This document shows positions 41,457-50,009 of a stretch of 64,000 bases of DNA, piece by piece. Origin of the DNA: Shewanella pealeana ATCC 700345. GTDB taxonomy: Bacteria; Pseudomonadota; Gammaproteobacteria; Enterobacterales; Shewanellaceae. The position numbers were made by a program, and so were the translations under genes. The DNA lies in NCBI RefSeq assembly GCF_000018285.1, contig NC_009901.1, positions 2,975,001 through 3,039,000 on the forward strand. Reading direction: 5' to 3'. The notes under the pieces are model-generated. The model worked only from the letters and a program-made list of their open reading frames with translations, did not search any database and was not told where the DNA came from. The first letter of the stretch is position 1. Each line of letters begins with the position of its first letter.

Positions 41457-44057
41457 ATGGCTAAACCCAATAGACAATATTCAAAATTAACCGACTGGCG
41501 CTCAAATTTACCGATGCAGTTTATGTTGGTTCAACTGCTCGTCGCCGCTGTTATCATCATCACCAGCGTATGGTTTCTCAAAACCATTGAAACAGAACGT
41601 TTAATTGATAACCAAGAGTTTTTGAGTATCAATCAGGGCAAAACCATCGTTGCTAAACTGCAGCAAAAAACCAATAAAATTGAAAACCTAGCCGTATCAA
41701 TTGGTGCATTGGGCGAACTGTACCAACATAGCCCTCAAGAGTTAAAAACTGCAATACCAGCGCTATTAGATCAGCCTGGGCAACAAGAAGTCATACTCGG
41801 CGGTGGAGTATGGCCCGAGCCGTTTTTATTTGCTCCTAACAATCAAAAAGACAGTTTCTTTTGGGCACGAAATTTTGCCGATGAGCTGATTGCAGTCAAC
41901 GACTATAACGCAGAAGGTATATCGCCCTACTACCAAGAAGATTGGTACGTTCCCGCAAAGTTCTACCCAACGGATACGACCTACTGGTCTAAGTCCTATA
42001 TTGACCCTTTTACCCAAAAAGCAATGCTGACAGCATCAGTCCCTATGTGGCAGGAACATGAATTTATCGGAGTGTCCACGGTAGATGTCGCACTATCGAG
42101 TCTAGATAACTTTTTTAACACCGCAATATCGAGCCAAGGAGGCTATGTATTCGCGCTTGACCAACAAAACCGATTATTATCCTATCCAGATCTGGACAAT
42201 AACGGCACTGTCGATAGGCAGGCGCTGTTTCAACCGTTTGCCACATTTGCCCAAAAGCATCCCTCTTTCAAGCCACTTCAACAAACCATCAAACAGGTTG
42301 ATACCGATTTTATTCAACGGGCTAATCTCAATAAAGCCTATGAAGAGACACAACTCGCAAATGTTATTGAAAATGTCCCTGAGCATGAACGCGCTAAGCT
42401 TGTGGCATTGATAAATCAAAATGCTAATAACAAACTCCAACAGGTAGAGCTTGTAGCAAGCCTTAAACTTGATAGCGATCCAAGACTTAAGGAGCCCGTG
42501 ATTGTCACCGTATTCTTAATGCCGGGAACCTACTGGAAGATTGTCTTAGTCACCCCCATCTCGAGTATCGCCTATAACAGCGAGTCATTAGCAAGCTCTG
42601 TTGGCATCTACTTAGTTAGCATACAAATATTTGCGCTTATACTCCTTTTCATCGTGCAAAATAAACTGTTTATCACGCCGATTAGTCGTATGGTTCGTGC
42701 TTTAAATGATTCAAACCCAGCCAAAATTGAACTTGAAGCGACAACACGCAATGACGAAATTGGTATGCTCGCCAAGGCCTTTAGTTCTCGGACTCGGCAG
42801 TTAGAAATAGCCCTAGCTAGCTTAGACGCCACTAACCTAGCATTAGAGCAACAATTAGATGTTCAACAGCAGTCTAAAACTGAATTAGAAGAGAAAAAAG
42901 AGCAGCTGAACTCAGTACTAAACTCAGCGCACAACTTGATATTTATCAAGAATAAAAAAGGCGAATTTACCTTAGTCAACGACCAGTTCTGCAGTGTGCT
43001 ATCACTTAAGCGAGAGAAGATACTAGGAGCTAAAGACCACCTGATAATGCCTAAAGATATAGCCAAGGTAAATCAGGAAAAAGATCAGATTGTATTCAAT
43101 GAAAAGCTTGAATTAAGTTACGAGCAAAGCTTCCCGCTCGATGGTAATCAACATATCTACCTTGTCACTAAGTTTCCTATTTTCAATGAGAAAAAAGAGC
43201 TAACCTCTGTTGGTACAATCGCATTTGATATCAGTGCTAGTAAAGAGGTTGAGCTTAAGAAGCGAGCACAGTTTGAGATCCTTAGGCAGGAAACCTCAGA
43301 CAATATTCGTGTCATTGAAAAACTAGAGCTGACGAATAAACGACTACAGAGTGAGAGTCAACAAGCCAAGTTTGAGAATAACCGCCAAAACAACTTTGAG
43401 AGAGTAAAGCGTGAGAATCAAACACTTTACCCTTCTCTTGTCTCAGCTATTGTAAAACCCATATTCAGAAAACAAGACGATTTAGCAGCCAGTGCTTACA
43501 GGCTTGCAAATGACGAAATCAATGTGACTGACTTTAACACCAAACTTGCCGATCAAACTGAGCGACTAAGACATCTTGAGTACCTGTTCTCCGCACAGGA
43601 TTATATAGCCAAACCTATCGACTTAGTCTCACTGCTTGAACATATTGTCGCGCTGTTACAACCCAAATTAGCCACAAGAAATATTGTTTTAGAAATAGAT
43701 AGCGATAACAGGCTGATTGTCGAAGGAGTCCATTGGCATTTTCTACTCATTTTCTATCGAGCTATCAGTAATACCATTACCGATGCTTTTTATCAGCAAG
43801 GCAAGACTCAAAATATGAAGATCGGCTTAAGCAAAGCGAATCAGCAGATAGTGATGACAATATATGATAATGGAAGAGGCTTCGATGAGACTCAATTAGC
43901 AGAGCTTCAAATGACACTTGATAAAGCAGAGGTAAAAGGAACCCTATCGGCACTCTCTGTATGGTTAAAGAGTGAGTTTAACGGGCAACTGAGTATAACG
44001 CCCTTACCAGCAAAATCTGAATTTAATACTTTGGTAAGCTACAACTTATCTACGTAA
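41457..44057 (+). CDS. Cache-HAMP-PAS sensor protein with a degenerate histidine-kinase core
   Basis: Inner-membrane sensory protein of 866 residues. A membrane segment at about 20-40, a long periplasmic dCache-like domain (about 45-375, with FFWARNF, YYQEDWYVP and ISSQGGYVFALD), a second membrane segment near 383-402, HAMP (to about 455), a coiled coil, a PAS domain (about 483-600), another coiled coil, then an ATPase-like domain with an N-box-like RAISNTITDAFY and a G1-like DNGRGFD (about residue 802). The helix that should carry the phospho-accepting His has none, and I find no G2 glycine loop. It is probably a binding or scaffold protein, or a pseudokinase. It may work with the receptor just upstream, which is only proximity. 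Confidence 0.8.
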   Translation: MAKPNRQYSKLTDWRSNLPMQFMLVQLLVAAVIIITSVWFLKTIETERLIDNQEFLSINQGKTIVAKLQQKTNKIENLAVSIGALGELYQHSPQELKTAIPALLDQPGQQEVILGGGVWPEPFLFAPNNQKDSFFWARNFADELIAVNDYNAEGISPYYQEDWYVPAKFYPTDTTYWSKSYIDPFTQKAMLTASVPMWQEHEFIGVSTVDVALSSLDNFFNTAISSQGGYVFALDQQNRLLSYPDLDNNGTVDRQALFQPFATFAQKHPSFKPLQQTIKQVDTDFIQRANLNKAYEETQLANVIENVPEHERAKLVALINQNANNKLQQVELVASLKLDSDPRLKEPVIVTVFLMPGTYWKIVLVTPISSIAYNSESLASSVGIYLVSIQIFALILLFIVQNKLFITPISRMVRALNDSNPAKIELEATTRNDEIGMLAKAFSSRTRQLEIALASLDATNLALEQQLDVQQQSKTELEEKKEQLNSVLNSAHNLIFIKNKKGEFTLVNDQFCSVLSLKREKILGAKDHLIMPKDIAKVNQEKDQIVFNEKLELSYEQSFPLDGNQHIYLVTKFPIFNEKKELTSVGTIAFDISASKEVELKKRAQFEILRQETSDNIRVIEKLELTNKRLQSESQQAKFENNRQNNFERVKRENQTLYPSLVSAIVKPIFRKQDDLAASAYRLANDEINVTDFNTKLADQTERLRHLEYLFSAQDYIAKPIDLVSLLEHIVALLQPKLATRNIVLEIDSDNRLIVEGVHWHFLLIFYRAISNTITDAFYQQGKTQNMKIGLSKANQQIVMTIYDNGRGFDETQLAELQMTLDKAEVKGTLSALSVWLKSEFNGQLSITPLPAKSEFNTLVSYNLST

Positions 44058-44062
44058 GGAAA

Positions 44063-44110
44063 CGGAAAAGACACCTTAAACATAAAGCTAAGTGTGCGGG
44101 TGTCTTTTCT
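44063..44110. terminator. Long-loop hairpin between convergent genes
   Basis: AAAAGACACC and GGTGTCTTTT pair across a loop of more than 20 bases, between the sensor gene and the convergent retropepsin-like gene. The T-rich end suggests termination on the plus strand and a matching A-run allows the minus strand. Confidence 0.55.
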
Positions 44111-44142
44111 AACAGTGCTATTTATTGACGTAATAAACGAAC

Positions 44143-45018
44143 CTAAAGCGACACATCTACAATGTAGTGCCCCTGAAGCCAATTGCGACCAATCAATAAT
44201 TTGTAAGACATCTTACTTCTGTCTCTTAGGTTCACCTTTACTTTATATTCTTGCCCTGGCTCACCAATATTAAGCTCGACCATATAACGGATTTCACTTC
44301 CTTGTGCGTTTCTGATCAATGAGGTTTCCACGATGCGAGACTTAACCACATGAGACTCTCCCTTTTCATTCTCAGTGGTAAAATGAATCACCTTACCGAC
44401 ATTTTTTTCCATGTCAGGATCTTCATTTTCAATTTTTAAGTCAAAGGCGTGTAATGAGTTCTCTACCGCCCCCGTATCAATACGGGTTTTAAAGATTAAC
44501 CCAGATTCAACAATACTAATCGGTGCCGTCGGGCCAATTAACTTCTTCTCCGACACATCAACAACATAGCGATCTTTGAGCCAATTACGACCGATTAGCA
44601 GCTTATAGTCCATATGACGACGGTCTCTAAGGTTAACCCGAACCTTTCTCTCTTTGCCCTTAAAGCCAACATCTAAGTCGACCATATAGCGGGTCTCTGT
44701 ACCTTGAGAGTTACTGACTCTCGAGGTCTTAACTATCTTGGCCTTTAAGCGCTTCTTTTCACCAGCATTGTTCTCAGTTGTAAAGGAGACCATCTTGCCA
44801 ATGTTATCTTTCATCTTCTTAGCGCTACCACCTTCAACTTCAATATCATAGGCATGCAATGAAGTATTAACCGCTCCGGTGTCGATGCGCGCAGCATAAG
44901 AAAGGCCTGCATGGGCCACCGACATCTTGGCGGTAGAACCAATAACTGCTTTCTCACTCGCAGCTACCGACAAAGACGACGTCAGTAGTAATAAACACAA
45001 TCCTACTTTTTTAAGCAT
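44143..45018 (-). CDS. Tandem-duplicated retropepsin-like periplasmic protein (putative ATP-dependent zinc protease family)
   Basis: A 291-residue protein with a signal peptide (ending VAA-SEKA) and two consecutive copies of one domain, residues 26-157 and 161-291. Each begins IGxTA, has the aspartic-protease-like RIDTGAV (Asp46 and Asp181) followed by SLHA, then RYMV, VRVNLRDR-type and YKLLIGRNWL segments; the copies look about 60 percent identical by eye. The family (Pfam name putative ATP-dependent zinc protease, retropepsin fold) is usually one domain and often lies near an ATP-grasp ligase gene; none is seen here. Active retropepsins are dimers, so the fusion could act as an intramolecular dimer. 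Activity is not established. Confidence 0.82.
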   Translation of the reverse strand: MLKKVGLCLLLLTSSLSVAASEKAVIGSTAKMSVAHAGLSYAARIDTGAVNTSLHAYDIEVEGGSAKKMKDNIGKMVSFTTENNAGEKKRLKAKIVKTSRVSNSQGTETRYMVDLDVGFKGKERKVRVNLRDRRHMDYKLLIGRNWLKDRYVVDVSEKKLIGPTAPISIVESGLIFKTRIDTGAVENSLHAFDLKIENEDPDMEKNVGKVIHFTTENEKGESHVVKSRIVETSLIRNAQGSEIRYMVELNIGEPGQEYKVKVNLRDRSKMSYKLLIGRNWLQGHYIVDVSL

Positions 45019-45192
45019 CGTGATTCCTTAATATGATTAATGATTAACATAGACTTACTTGGCTTTATGATAGCAAGAAATAAAGTAGAATGAAGAGGTG
45101 GGTAGTATTACACAGCAAAGCTGTATGAATACTGGCACTTTAGCAAAAGAAACAATTACTTTTCGCTAACATTAAGCGCTAAACTGTTGCAT

Positions 45193-45489
45193 TTAATAAA
45201 TAAACTGAAATACAAACAAAGCAAATAGTGTTGAAGTGCAGGTACAGTGACATACATGCCATTTACGATGAAAGCTGGTATTAAACAGCCTTAAATGCCG
45301 ATAAAACTGCACAGCTAGCCAGACTAAGACAAAGGGCACAAATGGCAAAGACACTACTAAAGGAAAAAAGCCCCAACCAAGATCAAGCGCATTTTCGCTA
45401 AACAATCTCAGAAAAAACCAAAATATCAGTAAACAAGCATATACAAACATATGCTGTTTATTCAGAGATGTTCTTATATTACTCAGCAT
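45193..45489 (-). CDS. Small membrane protein of unknown function
   Basis: I do not recognise this 98-residue protein. Two clear hydrophobic segments (VYACLLIFWFFLRLF and FFPLVVSLPFVPFVLVWLAV) and a third near the C terminus flank a basic, Cys-containing stretch (FHRKWHVCHCTCTS). The ATG at 45489 is chosen because a strong GGGAGAG ribosome site lies five bases upstream; an ATG at 45504 has none. It stands alone. Confidence 0.6.
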   Translation of the reverse strand: MLSNIRTSLNKQHMFVYACLLIFWFFLRLFSENALDLGWGFFPLVVSLPFVPFVLVWLAVQFYRHLRLFNTSFHRKWHVCHCTCTSTLFALFVFQFIY

Positions 45490-45588
45490 AGTACTCTCCC
45501 ACATCGATACTGCAACATTAGGCCTTTAGGTTAAGGGCAACAAGCAGATAGCGAGAGAGAACTGTAACTAAATATAAAACTTCAGACA

Positions 45589-45942
45589 TCATTCAGCAGT
45601 TAATCTAGCAATTTCTTGGTCGAACAGATTCTTAATTAAACAGGAGAACTCACAAATAAACCGAGTTTGCTCGGCGGTAGCCTTATGACTAGCGACTCGA
45701 GCTAAGATCTCCTCAAGATCATACACAATGGCATCGACTTCTCGGATCACCAGATTTCTCTGAGAGAAAGTCAATGAAGGGTTTTGGCCACAAACCATGA
45801 TAATTTGTGCGGCGAGTTGCTCTTCAAACAGCTCCATCACAGTCTCTTCAATGGCGCTGTGTTGCTGTGAGTTTTCAAATATCCCTAAATGCTCAGTCAA
45901 ATACTGGATCAGGTGTACATATCCGTCTTTATCGGTAACCAT
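45589..45942 (-). CDS. DUF3802-like protein of unknown function
   Basis: Soluble, acidic, helical protein of about 117 residues, starting MVTDKDGYVHLIQYLTEHL. It resembles, from memory, the DUF3802 family of Shewanella and Vibrio; this is a moderate recognition. Segments QNPSLTFSQRNLVIREVDAIVYDLEEIL and FICEFSCLIKNLFDQEIARL predict helices. ATG 45942 is preferred over an upstream GTG (45972). It appears monocistronic. Confidence 0.7.
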   Translation of the reverse strand: MVTDKDGYVHLIQYLTEHLGIFENSQQHSAIEETVMELFEEQLAAQIIMVCGQNPSLTFSQRNLVIREVDAIVYDLEEILARVASHKATAEQTRFICEFSCLIKNLFDQEIARLTAE

Positions 45943-46309
45943 ACTCAACTCAAAATACACAAATCTATACACACGGAGAGTTCTCTCTATAGCGTAAGAT
46001 GCGTAACAATTTTATTATTTATCTTCTAAGACAAGATACTATCTGAGTTTCTTGCTAATTGAAATCATCTCAATTTAAGCCGTGTCAATTTTGCAATTCA
46101 GCACGTAACACTTACCGCAAAATTAAGTCCCCTAACCACAAAACCAAATCCACCAAGCTTCAGTTGAGTGCTAAGTACTAATTGCTAAATACCAAGTACT
46201 TATATTGGCTGGACACAAAGCGTTAGGCAACAAGCACAAAAAAAGGCTGAATCACTCATTAAAATAACTATACAGCCCTCAATTTACTCAGCTTAGACGT
46301 GTTTTATTG
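45943..46309. other. Intergenic region upstream of the DUF3802-like gene
   Basis: About 370 bases. It contains a loose repeat around AAGTACT (two copies near 46174 and 46194) and a candidate long-loop terminator for the YceI gene. No gene is supported. Confidence 0.5.
46236..46278 (-). terminator. Weak candidate terminator after the YceI gene
   Basis: On the minus strand GGCTG pairs with CAGCC across about 24 bases and is followed by TTTTTTT. The stem is short, so this is a weak call. Confidence 0.4.
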
Positions 46310-46885
46310 CTATTGCTTTAGGTTCAGCATAAAAGAGACTGGTACCGCTTTACTGATTGCCGATAAACCAGCGACTTCACGCAGCTTCTCTACGCCTGCA
46401 GTCATACCGAAACTATCAGCATTCACTATGATAGGTGCCACGCTTGCAACAAGCATGTGAGAGTCAGATAGCTTTGCGATACTTACCGTAAAAGCCATTT
46501 TTTGCTTCTTGCCATGTAAGGCTACTTCGGCATCAACAGTTGCTACCGTCACCGAACCTATCGCTAAGTTTGCAAGTAACTTAGGGTCGACCTTAGCCTT
46601 TAGAGTCAGTTTCGGATACTTATCCACTTCAAATAGCAGAGAGTCCATACGCTCATCACGAATGTCGATATTTGTTGCCACACTTGCCAAGGCGATTGAA
46701 AAATCAAACTGCCCTTTATCATTCAAGGTTCCTGCAACAGAGTTAAAATGATGAACCTCAGCAATATCTCCCTTTTTAATGGATATAAAGCTTACATTGG
46801 AGCTGTCATTTTCTACAGTCCAGGTCCCTGCTGAAGCTACCAGCGACAAAGGCAGCAATAATAGGCCTATGATTATACTTTTCAT
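46310..46885 (-). CDS. YceI family periplasmic protein
   Basis: Predicted lipocalin-like isoprenoid- or lipid-binding protein of the periplasm; the ligand is not known. About 191 residues, with a signal peptide ending SLVASA-GTW and the family layout GTWTVENDSSNVSFISIKKG at the start and DSFGMTAGVEKLREVAGL near the end. The ATG at 46885 has a GAGGAA ribosome site six bases upstream; a GTG two codons earlier sits too close to it. It appears monocistronic. Confidence 0.88.
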   Translation of the reverse strand: MKSIIIGLLLLPLSLVASAGTWTVENDSSNVSFISIKKGDIAEVHHFNSVAGTLNDKGQFDFSIALASVATNIDIRDERMDSLLFEVDKYPKLTLKAKVDPKLLANLAIGSVTVATVDAEVALHGKKQKMAFTVSIAKLSDSHMLVASVAPIIVNADSFGMTAGVEKLREVAGLSAISKAVPVSFMLNLKQ

Positions 46886-47049
46886 TTTCACTTCCTCTCG
46901 AAATTTAGTTTTCCACCTTGATAGTTAAGCTTAATCTAATTCAACAATTTTCTATTCACAAGTGCTAATTTTTAAACCACTAGCTCCGTAATTGTTAGAC
47001 CAATAACTCACAATACATTCATTTATATTAGAAGGGATCGCCAAAAACA

Positions 47050-47077
47050 CAAAAGCCGCAAACAATGCGGCTTTTTA
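47050..47077 (-). terminator. Terminator after pdxH
   Basis: Stem AAAAAGCCGCA / TGCGGCTTTT with loop TTGTT on the minus strand, followed by further T-rich sequence, about 12 bases past the pdxH stop. Confidence 0.85.
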
Positions 47078-47088
47078 AATAACGGTAG

Positions 47089-47727
47089 TTATGGAGCTAA
47101 ACGAGTGTGCTCCCAGCTCTCTTCTTTCTTGGTATAGATGAATCGGTCGTGTAAACGATGTTCCCCACCTTGCCAAAACTCAATACTTTTTGGCCTAACA
47201 AGATAACCGCCCCAAAATTTTGGCAGCGGTACATCACCTTGAGAGAACTTGGCTTTCATTTCGGCAAACTTACTCTCGAGTGCTTTTCTTGCGCTAATAG
47301 GGCTCGACTGTTTAGACACCCAAGAGGCTATTTGGCTCTCCTTAGGCCGGCTCATAAAGTACTTAAGCACCTCTGTTTTAGATAAGGGTTCAGCAATACC
47401 GGTAACGGCTACTTGCTTATCTAAACTGTGCCAAGGGAATAGAATGCTAACCTGCGCATTATTAGCGATGTGCTGAGCCTTACGGCTCTCAAGATTAGTA
47501 AAAAATACAAAACCATGGTTATCAAATCGCTTGAGCAATACAATTCTTTGGAAAGGTTGGCCATTCTCATCGACTGTCGCTACCGACATAGCCGTTGGAT
47601 CTTTGATGTCAGAGTCACGAATGACTTCCAACCACGCGTTAAATAGGTCCATAGGATCACTAGGCACCTCTTCATTATGTAATTCACCTAATGTGTATTC
47701 GCGTCTGATACCACTGATCTCTGACAT
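47089..47727 (-). CDS. pdxH: Pyridoxine/pyridoxamine 5'-phosphate oxidase PdxH
   Basis: FMN enzyme that makes pyridoxal 5'-phosphate. The 212 residues start with the conserved [10 protein letters not shown] and contain [34 protein letters not shown] and the C-terminal [23 protein letters not shown] is the cofactor of the nearby arginine decarboxylase, but the genes are separated by terminators, so co-regulation is only a guess. Confidence 0.96.
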   Translation of the reverse strand: MSEISGIRREYTLGELHNEEVPSDPMDLFNAWLEVIRDSDIKDPTAMSVATVDENGQPFQRIVLLKRFDNHGFVFFTNLESRKAQHIANNAQVSILFPWHSLDKQVAVTGIAEPLSKTEVLKYFMSRPKESQIASWVSKQSSPISARKALESKFAEMKAKFSQGDVPLPKFWGGYLVRPKSIEFWQGGEHRLHDRFIYTKKEESWEHTRLAP

Positions 47728-47754
47728 GTTAAAATCCTTTCAAAGCACATAAAA

Positions 47755-47785
47755 AAAGAAGCGCTCATTGAGCGCTTCTTTAATC
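47755..47785. terminator. Terminator after the speD-like/speB unit
   Basis: Stem AAAGAAGCGCTC / GAGCGCTTCTTT with a three-base loop and an A-run on the left (T-run on the minus strand), between speB and pdxH. Confidence 0.82.
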
Positions 47786-47868
47786 ATAACAATCTTAGCC
47801 GTTAGACGGGAGCCTTTTAATACACTCCCTAACTAGATATTTTCATCTAACATGCTAGCTATGATGAC

Positions 47869-48798
47869 TTATTTGATCTTGCCGTTAGACTCAGCCCAAA
47901 CGTGCAACATCTCTAGGCCCAAAGTAGCACCCGCTAAAGCAGTGATCTCTGCGCTGTCGTAGGCTGGTGCCACTTCAACCACGTCCATACCCACAATCTT
48001 CATGCCTTTTAAACCACGAATGATTTTCATCGCCTTGTCACTGGTCAAACCGCCACATACTGGCGTACCTGTGCCAGGAGCGAAAGCTGGGTCTAAACAG
48101 TCAATATCGAAAGTCACGTATAGCGGCATATCGCCAACACGTTCACGAATTTGTGCAACGATCTCATCAGCAGTCATTTCATTAGCTGCCGCCGCATCGA
48201 TAACTTTGAAAAGATGATTGGAAGTATCGTATTCAGTACGGATACCGACTTGAATTGAGTTCTCTGCAGCAATGATCCCTTCGTTTGGCGCATGATAAAA
48301 CATGGTGCCGTGATCATACTTACTACCTTGGCTATAAGTGTCGGTATGTGCATCAAAGTGCAATAGCGCCATCTTACCGTGCTTCTTATAGTGAGCACGT
48401 AGCAGGGGCAAAGTCACAAAGTGATCGCCACCAAAACTTAGCATAGCCTTATCAGCTTCTAAGATCTTAGTTGCGAAATCTTCAACACGCTGTGTGAAGT
48501 CTGCAGAATCACCACAGTTATAAACGAGATCGCCTGCATCGACGATTTTAACATGCTCGCTTAGTTTAAACTGATAAGGCCAGCGAGTTTCTTCCCAAGC
48601 CAGGTTTACTGAAGCATTACGAATTGCACCTGGGCCCATACGTCCACCAGAGCGACCCGTAGTAGCCATATCAAAAGGTAAGCCTAACACTACAACATCC
48701 GCATCGCCTTCTAATGGTTTGAAGTCTAGCGGCTGTCTTAAGTAACCAAATGCATTTGAATAAAGCGAATAATCAGGCTTATCTGCAATAGTGGTCAT
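47869..48798 (-). CDS. speB: Agmatinase SpeB
   Basis: Binuclear manganese ureohydrolase converting agmatine to putrescine and urea. The 309 residues carry the metal-binding motifs [23 protein letters not shown] and [17 protein letters not shown]. It starts 24 bases after the AdoMet decarboxylase gene, so the two form a likely operon for putrescine and spermidine synthesis. Confidence 0.94.
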   Translation of the reverse strand: MTTIADKPDYSLYSNAFGYLRQPLDFKPLEGDADVVVLGLPFDMATTGRSGGRMGPGAIRNASVNLAWEETRWPYQFKLSEHVKIVDAGDLVYNCGDSADFTQRVEDFATKILEADKAMLSFGGDHFVTLPLLRAHYKKHGKMALLHFDAHTDTYSQGSKYDHGTMFYHAPNEGIIAAENSIQVGIRTEYDTSNHLFKVIDAAAANEMTADEIVAQIRERVGDMPLYVTFDIDCLDPAFAPGTGTPVCGGLTSDKAMKIIRGLKGMKIVGMDVVEVAPAYDSAEITALAGATLGLEMLHVWAESNGKIK

Positions 48799-48822
48799 AA
48801 ATACTCCATAAAGTGTCTAGAG

Positions 48823-49743
48823 TCACAATACTTCTGCACACAGGATTTCACTGTCCGCTTGAATATAGTGATTGTAATTAAATTCATTAAGTTGATTTAA
48901 CTGTAGATTACAACTCGCTAGCCTTCGATGAGAAGGGAAGTCTTGATTGTTAATCTGCGTATTCATCCCAATGATGTCCCAACTGCTGGGGCTCAATATT
49001 TTCAACAACTCGGAGAAAATATTGAACGGATATTGCGAAAAATTCAAGTTTGTTTCAATACTCACGTAAGAGCTTCGCTCTTGAGGTGTGATATGTATGG
49101 TTATAAACCTATCTTCAAACATGCCATTGACTGAATAACCACATGGTTTAAATAGGTAATCATCAAACTGAAACTGAGGTAATAACCGCTCTAATTGCAA
49201 TAAACAGCGGATCTGTTCGCTTGATTGTTTATCGCTGCGTAAATACTCAGCTACTTCACCTTTGATGTGATACATCAACAAACTCGCACCACTATTCCTA
49301 TCTTGGGTCGGTTGACTACAAAATAGGTAATGGTGGTGGTTATCTAAATGCCCTACTCGATATGCAATGCCCGGTATGTGGCCCTTAAGTTGCTCTATAT
49401 CATCCTCGAAGCGGCTTGCTTGGAGATAAGACAAAAATTCACTCTTACGTTGATAGCTTAAGCTTGAGATAAACTTTGTACCAAGCTGTGTAATCATATA
49501 AGTGGCAGCATCGACTAAGCGGGTGTTTCCACATGTGATTAATAGCAGTTTACGTTCCCAGACGAATAAACTCGATTCACTCAGCACATAGGCATCACAG
49601 TGTTGATTTGAAAGCACCGATAAGATCTCGGCTCCGGCCTCTGCAAGTGCTTGCTGCCAAAAGTCTTTAGGCAAAGATCGTAATGAAACAGCACTACGAC
49701 TCATGTGTAGCTCTATTTTCTTCTCCGACCCTTCAAAAAACAT
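48823..49743 (-). CDS. Eukaryote-type S-adenosylmethionine decarboxylase proenzyme
   Basis: Would make decarboxylated AdoMet, the aminopropyl donor for spermidine. The 306 residues follow the eukaryotic class: FFEGSEKKIEL (Glu4, Glu7), the processing site LSESS (cleavage Glu56-Ser57, giving a pyruvoyl group), Cys71 in ITCGNT, CGYSVNGM (Ser204) and IHITPQERSSYVSIETN (His217). Where the human enzyme has Glu in IHITPE, this protein has Gln221. The usual bacterial SpeD is much shorter. ATG 49743 is preceded by GAAGGAA. It sits between speA and speB; a terminator separates it from speA. Confidence 0.88.
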   Translation of the reverse strand: MFFEGSEKKIELHMSRSAVSLRSLPKDFWQQALAEAGAEILSVLSNQHCDAYVLSESSLFVWERKLLLITCGNTRLVDAATYMITQLGTKFISSLSYQRKSEFLSYLQASRFEDDIEQLKGHIPGIAYRVGHLDNHHHYLFCSQPTQDRNSGASLLMYHIKGEVAEYLRSDKQSSEQIRCLLQLERLLPQFQFDDYLFKPCGYSVNGMFEDRFITIHITPQERSSYVSIETNLNFSQYPFNIFSELLKILSPSSWDIIGMNTQINNQDFPSHRRLASCNLQLNQLNEFNYNHYIQADSEILCAEVL

Positions 49744-49899
49744 CTTATCGTAATTCCTTCAAATATCAGCCAGCTAATGAAAGCTCTCATCTAACGTAAG
49801 TTGTTTGAACGCAAAACCACCATTAAAGTTCCTATACAAGCTTAGATGAAATCTAAGTCATAAGATCCTGATGATATTGTCTTGGCTATGTCAGGCTTA

Positions 49900-49938
49900 A
49901 AAACAAAACCAGCTTCAAGCGAGCTTAAAGCTGGTTAT
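49900..49938 (-). terminator. Terminator after speA
   Basis: On the minus strand AACCAGCTT pairs with AAGCTGGTT across 12 bases, followed by TTGTTTTTA. It separates speA from the AdoMet decarboxylase gene. Confidence 0.78.
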
Positions 49939-50009
49939 GTAGCTCGAGAGCAGTTGCTAGCCTTTATAAAAATACTTCGGCTGCTAACCCCACTCGACTA
50001 TCCATACAA

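Noticed and set aside
46170..46205. Short repeated AAGTACT motif
   Set aside because: Only two irregular copies, no dyad and no neighbouring gene that would use it.
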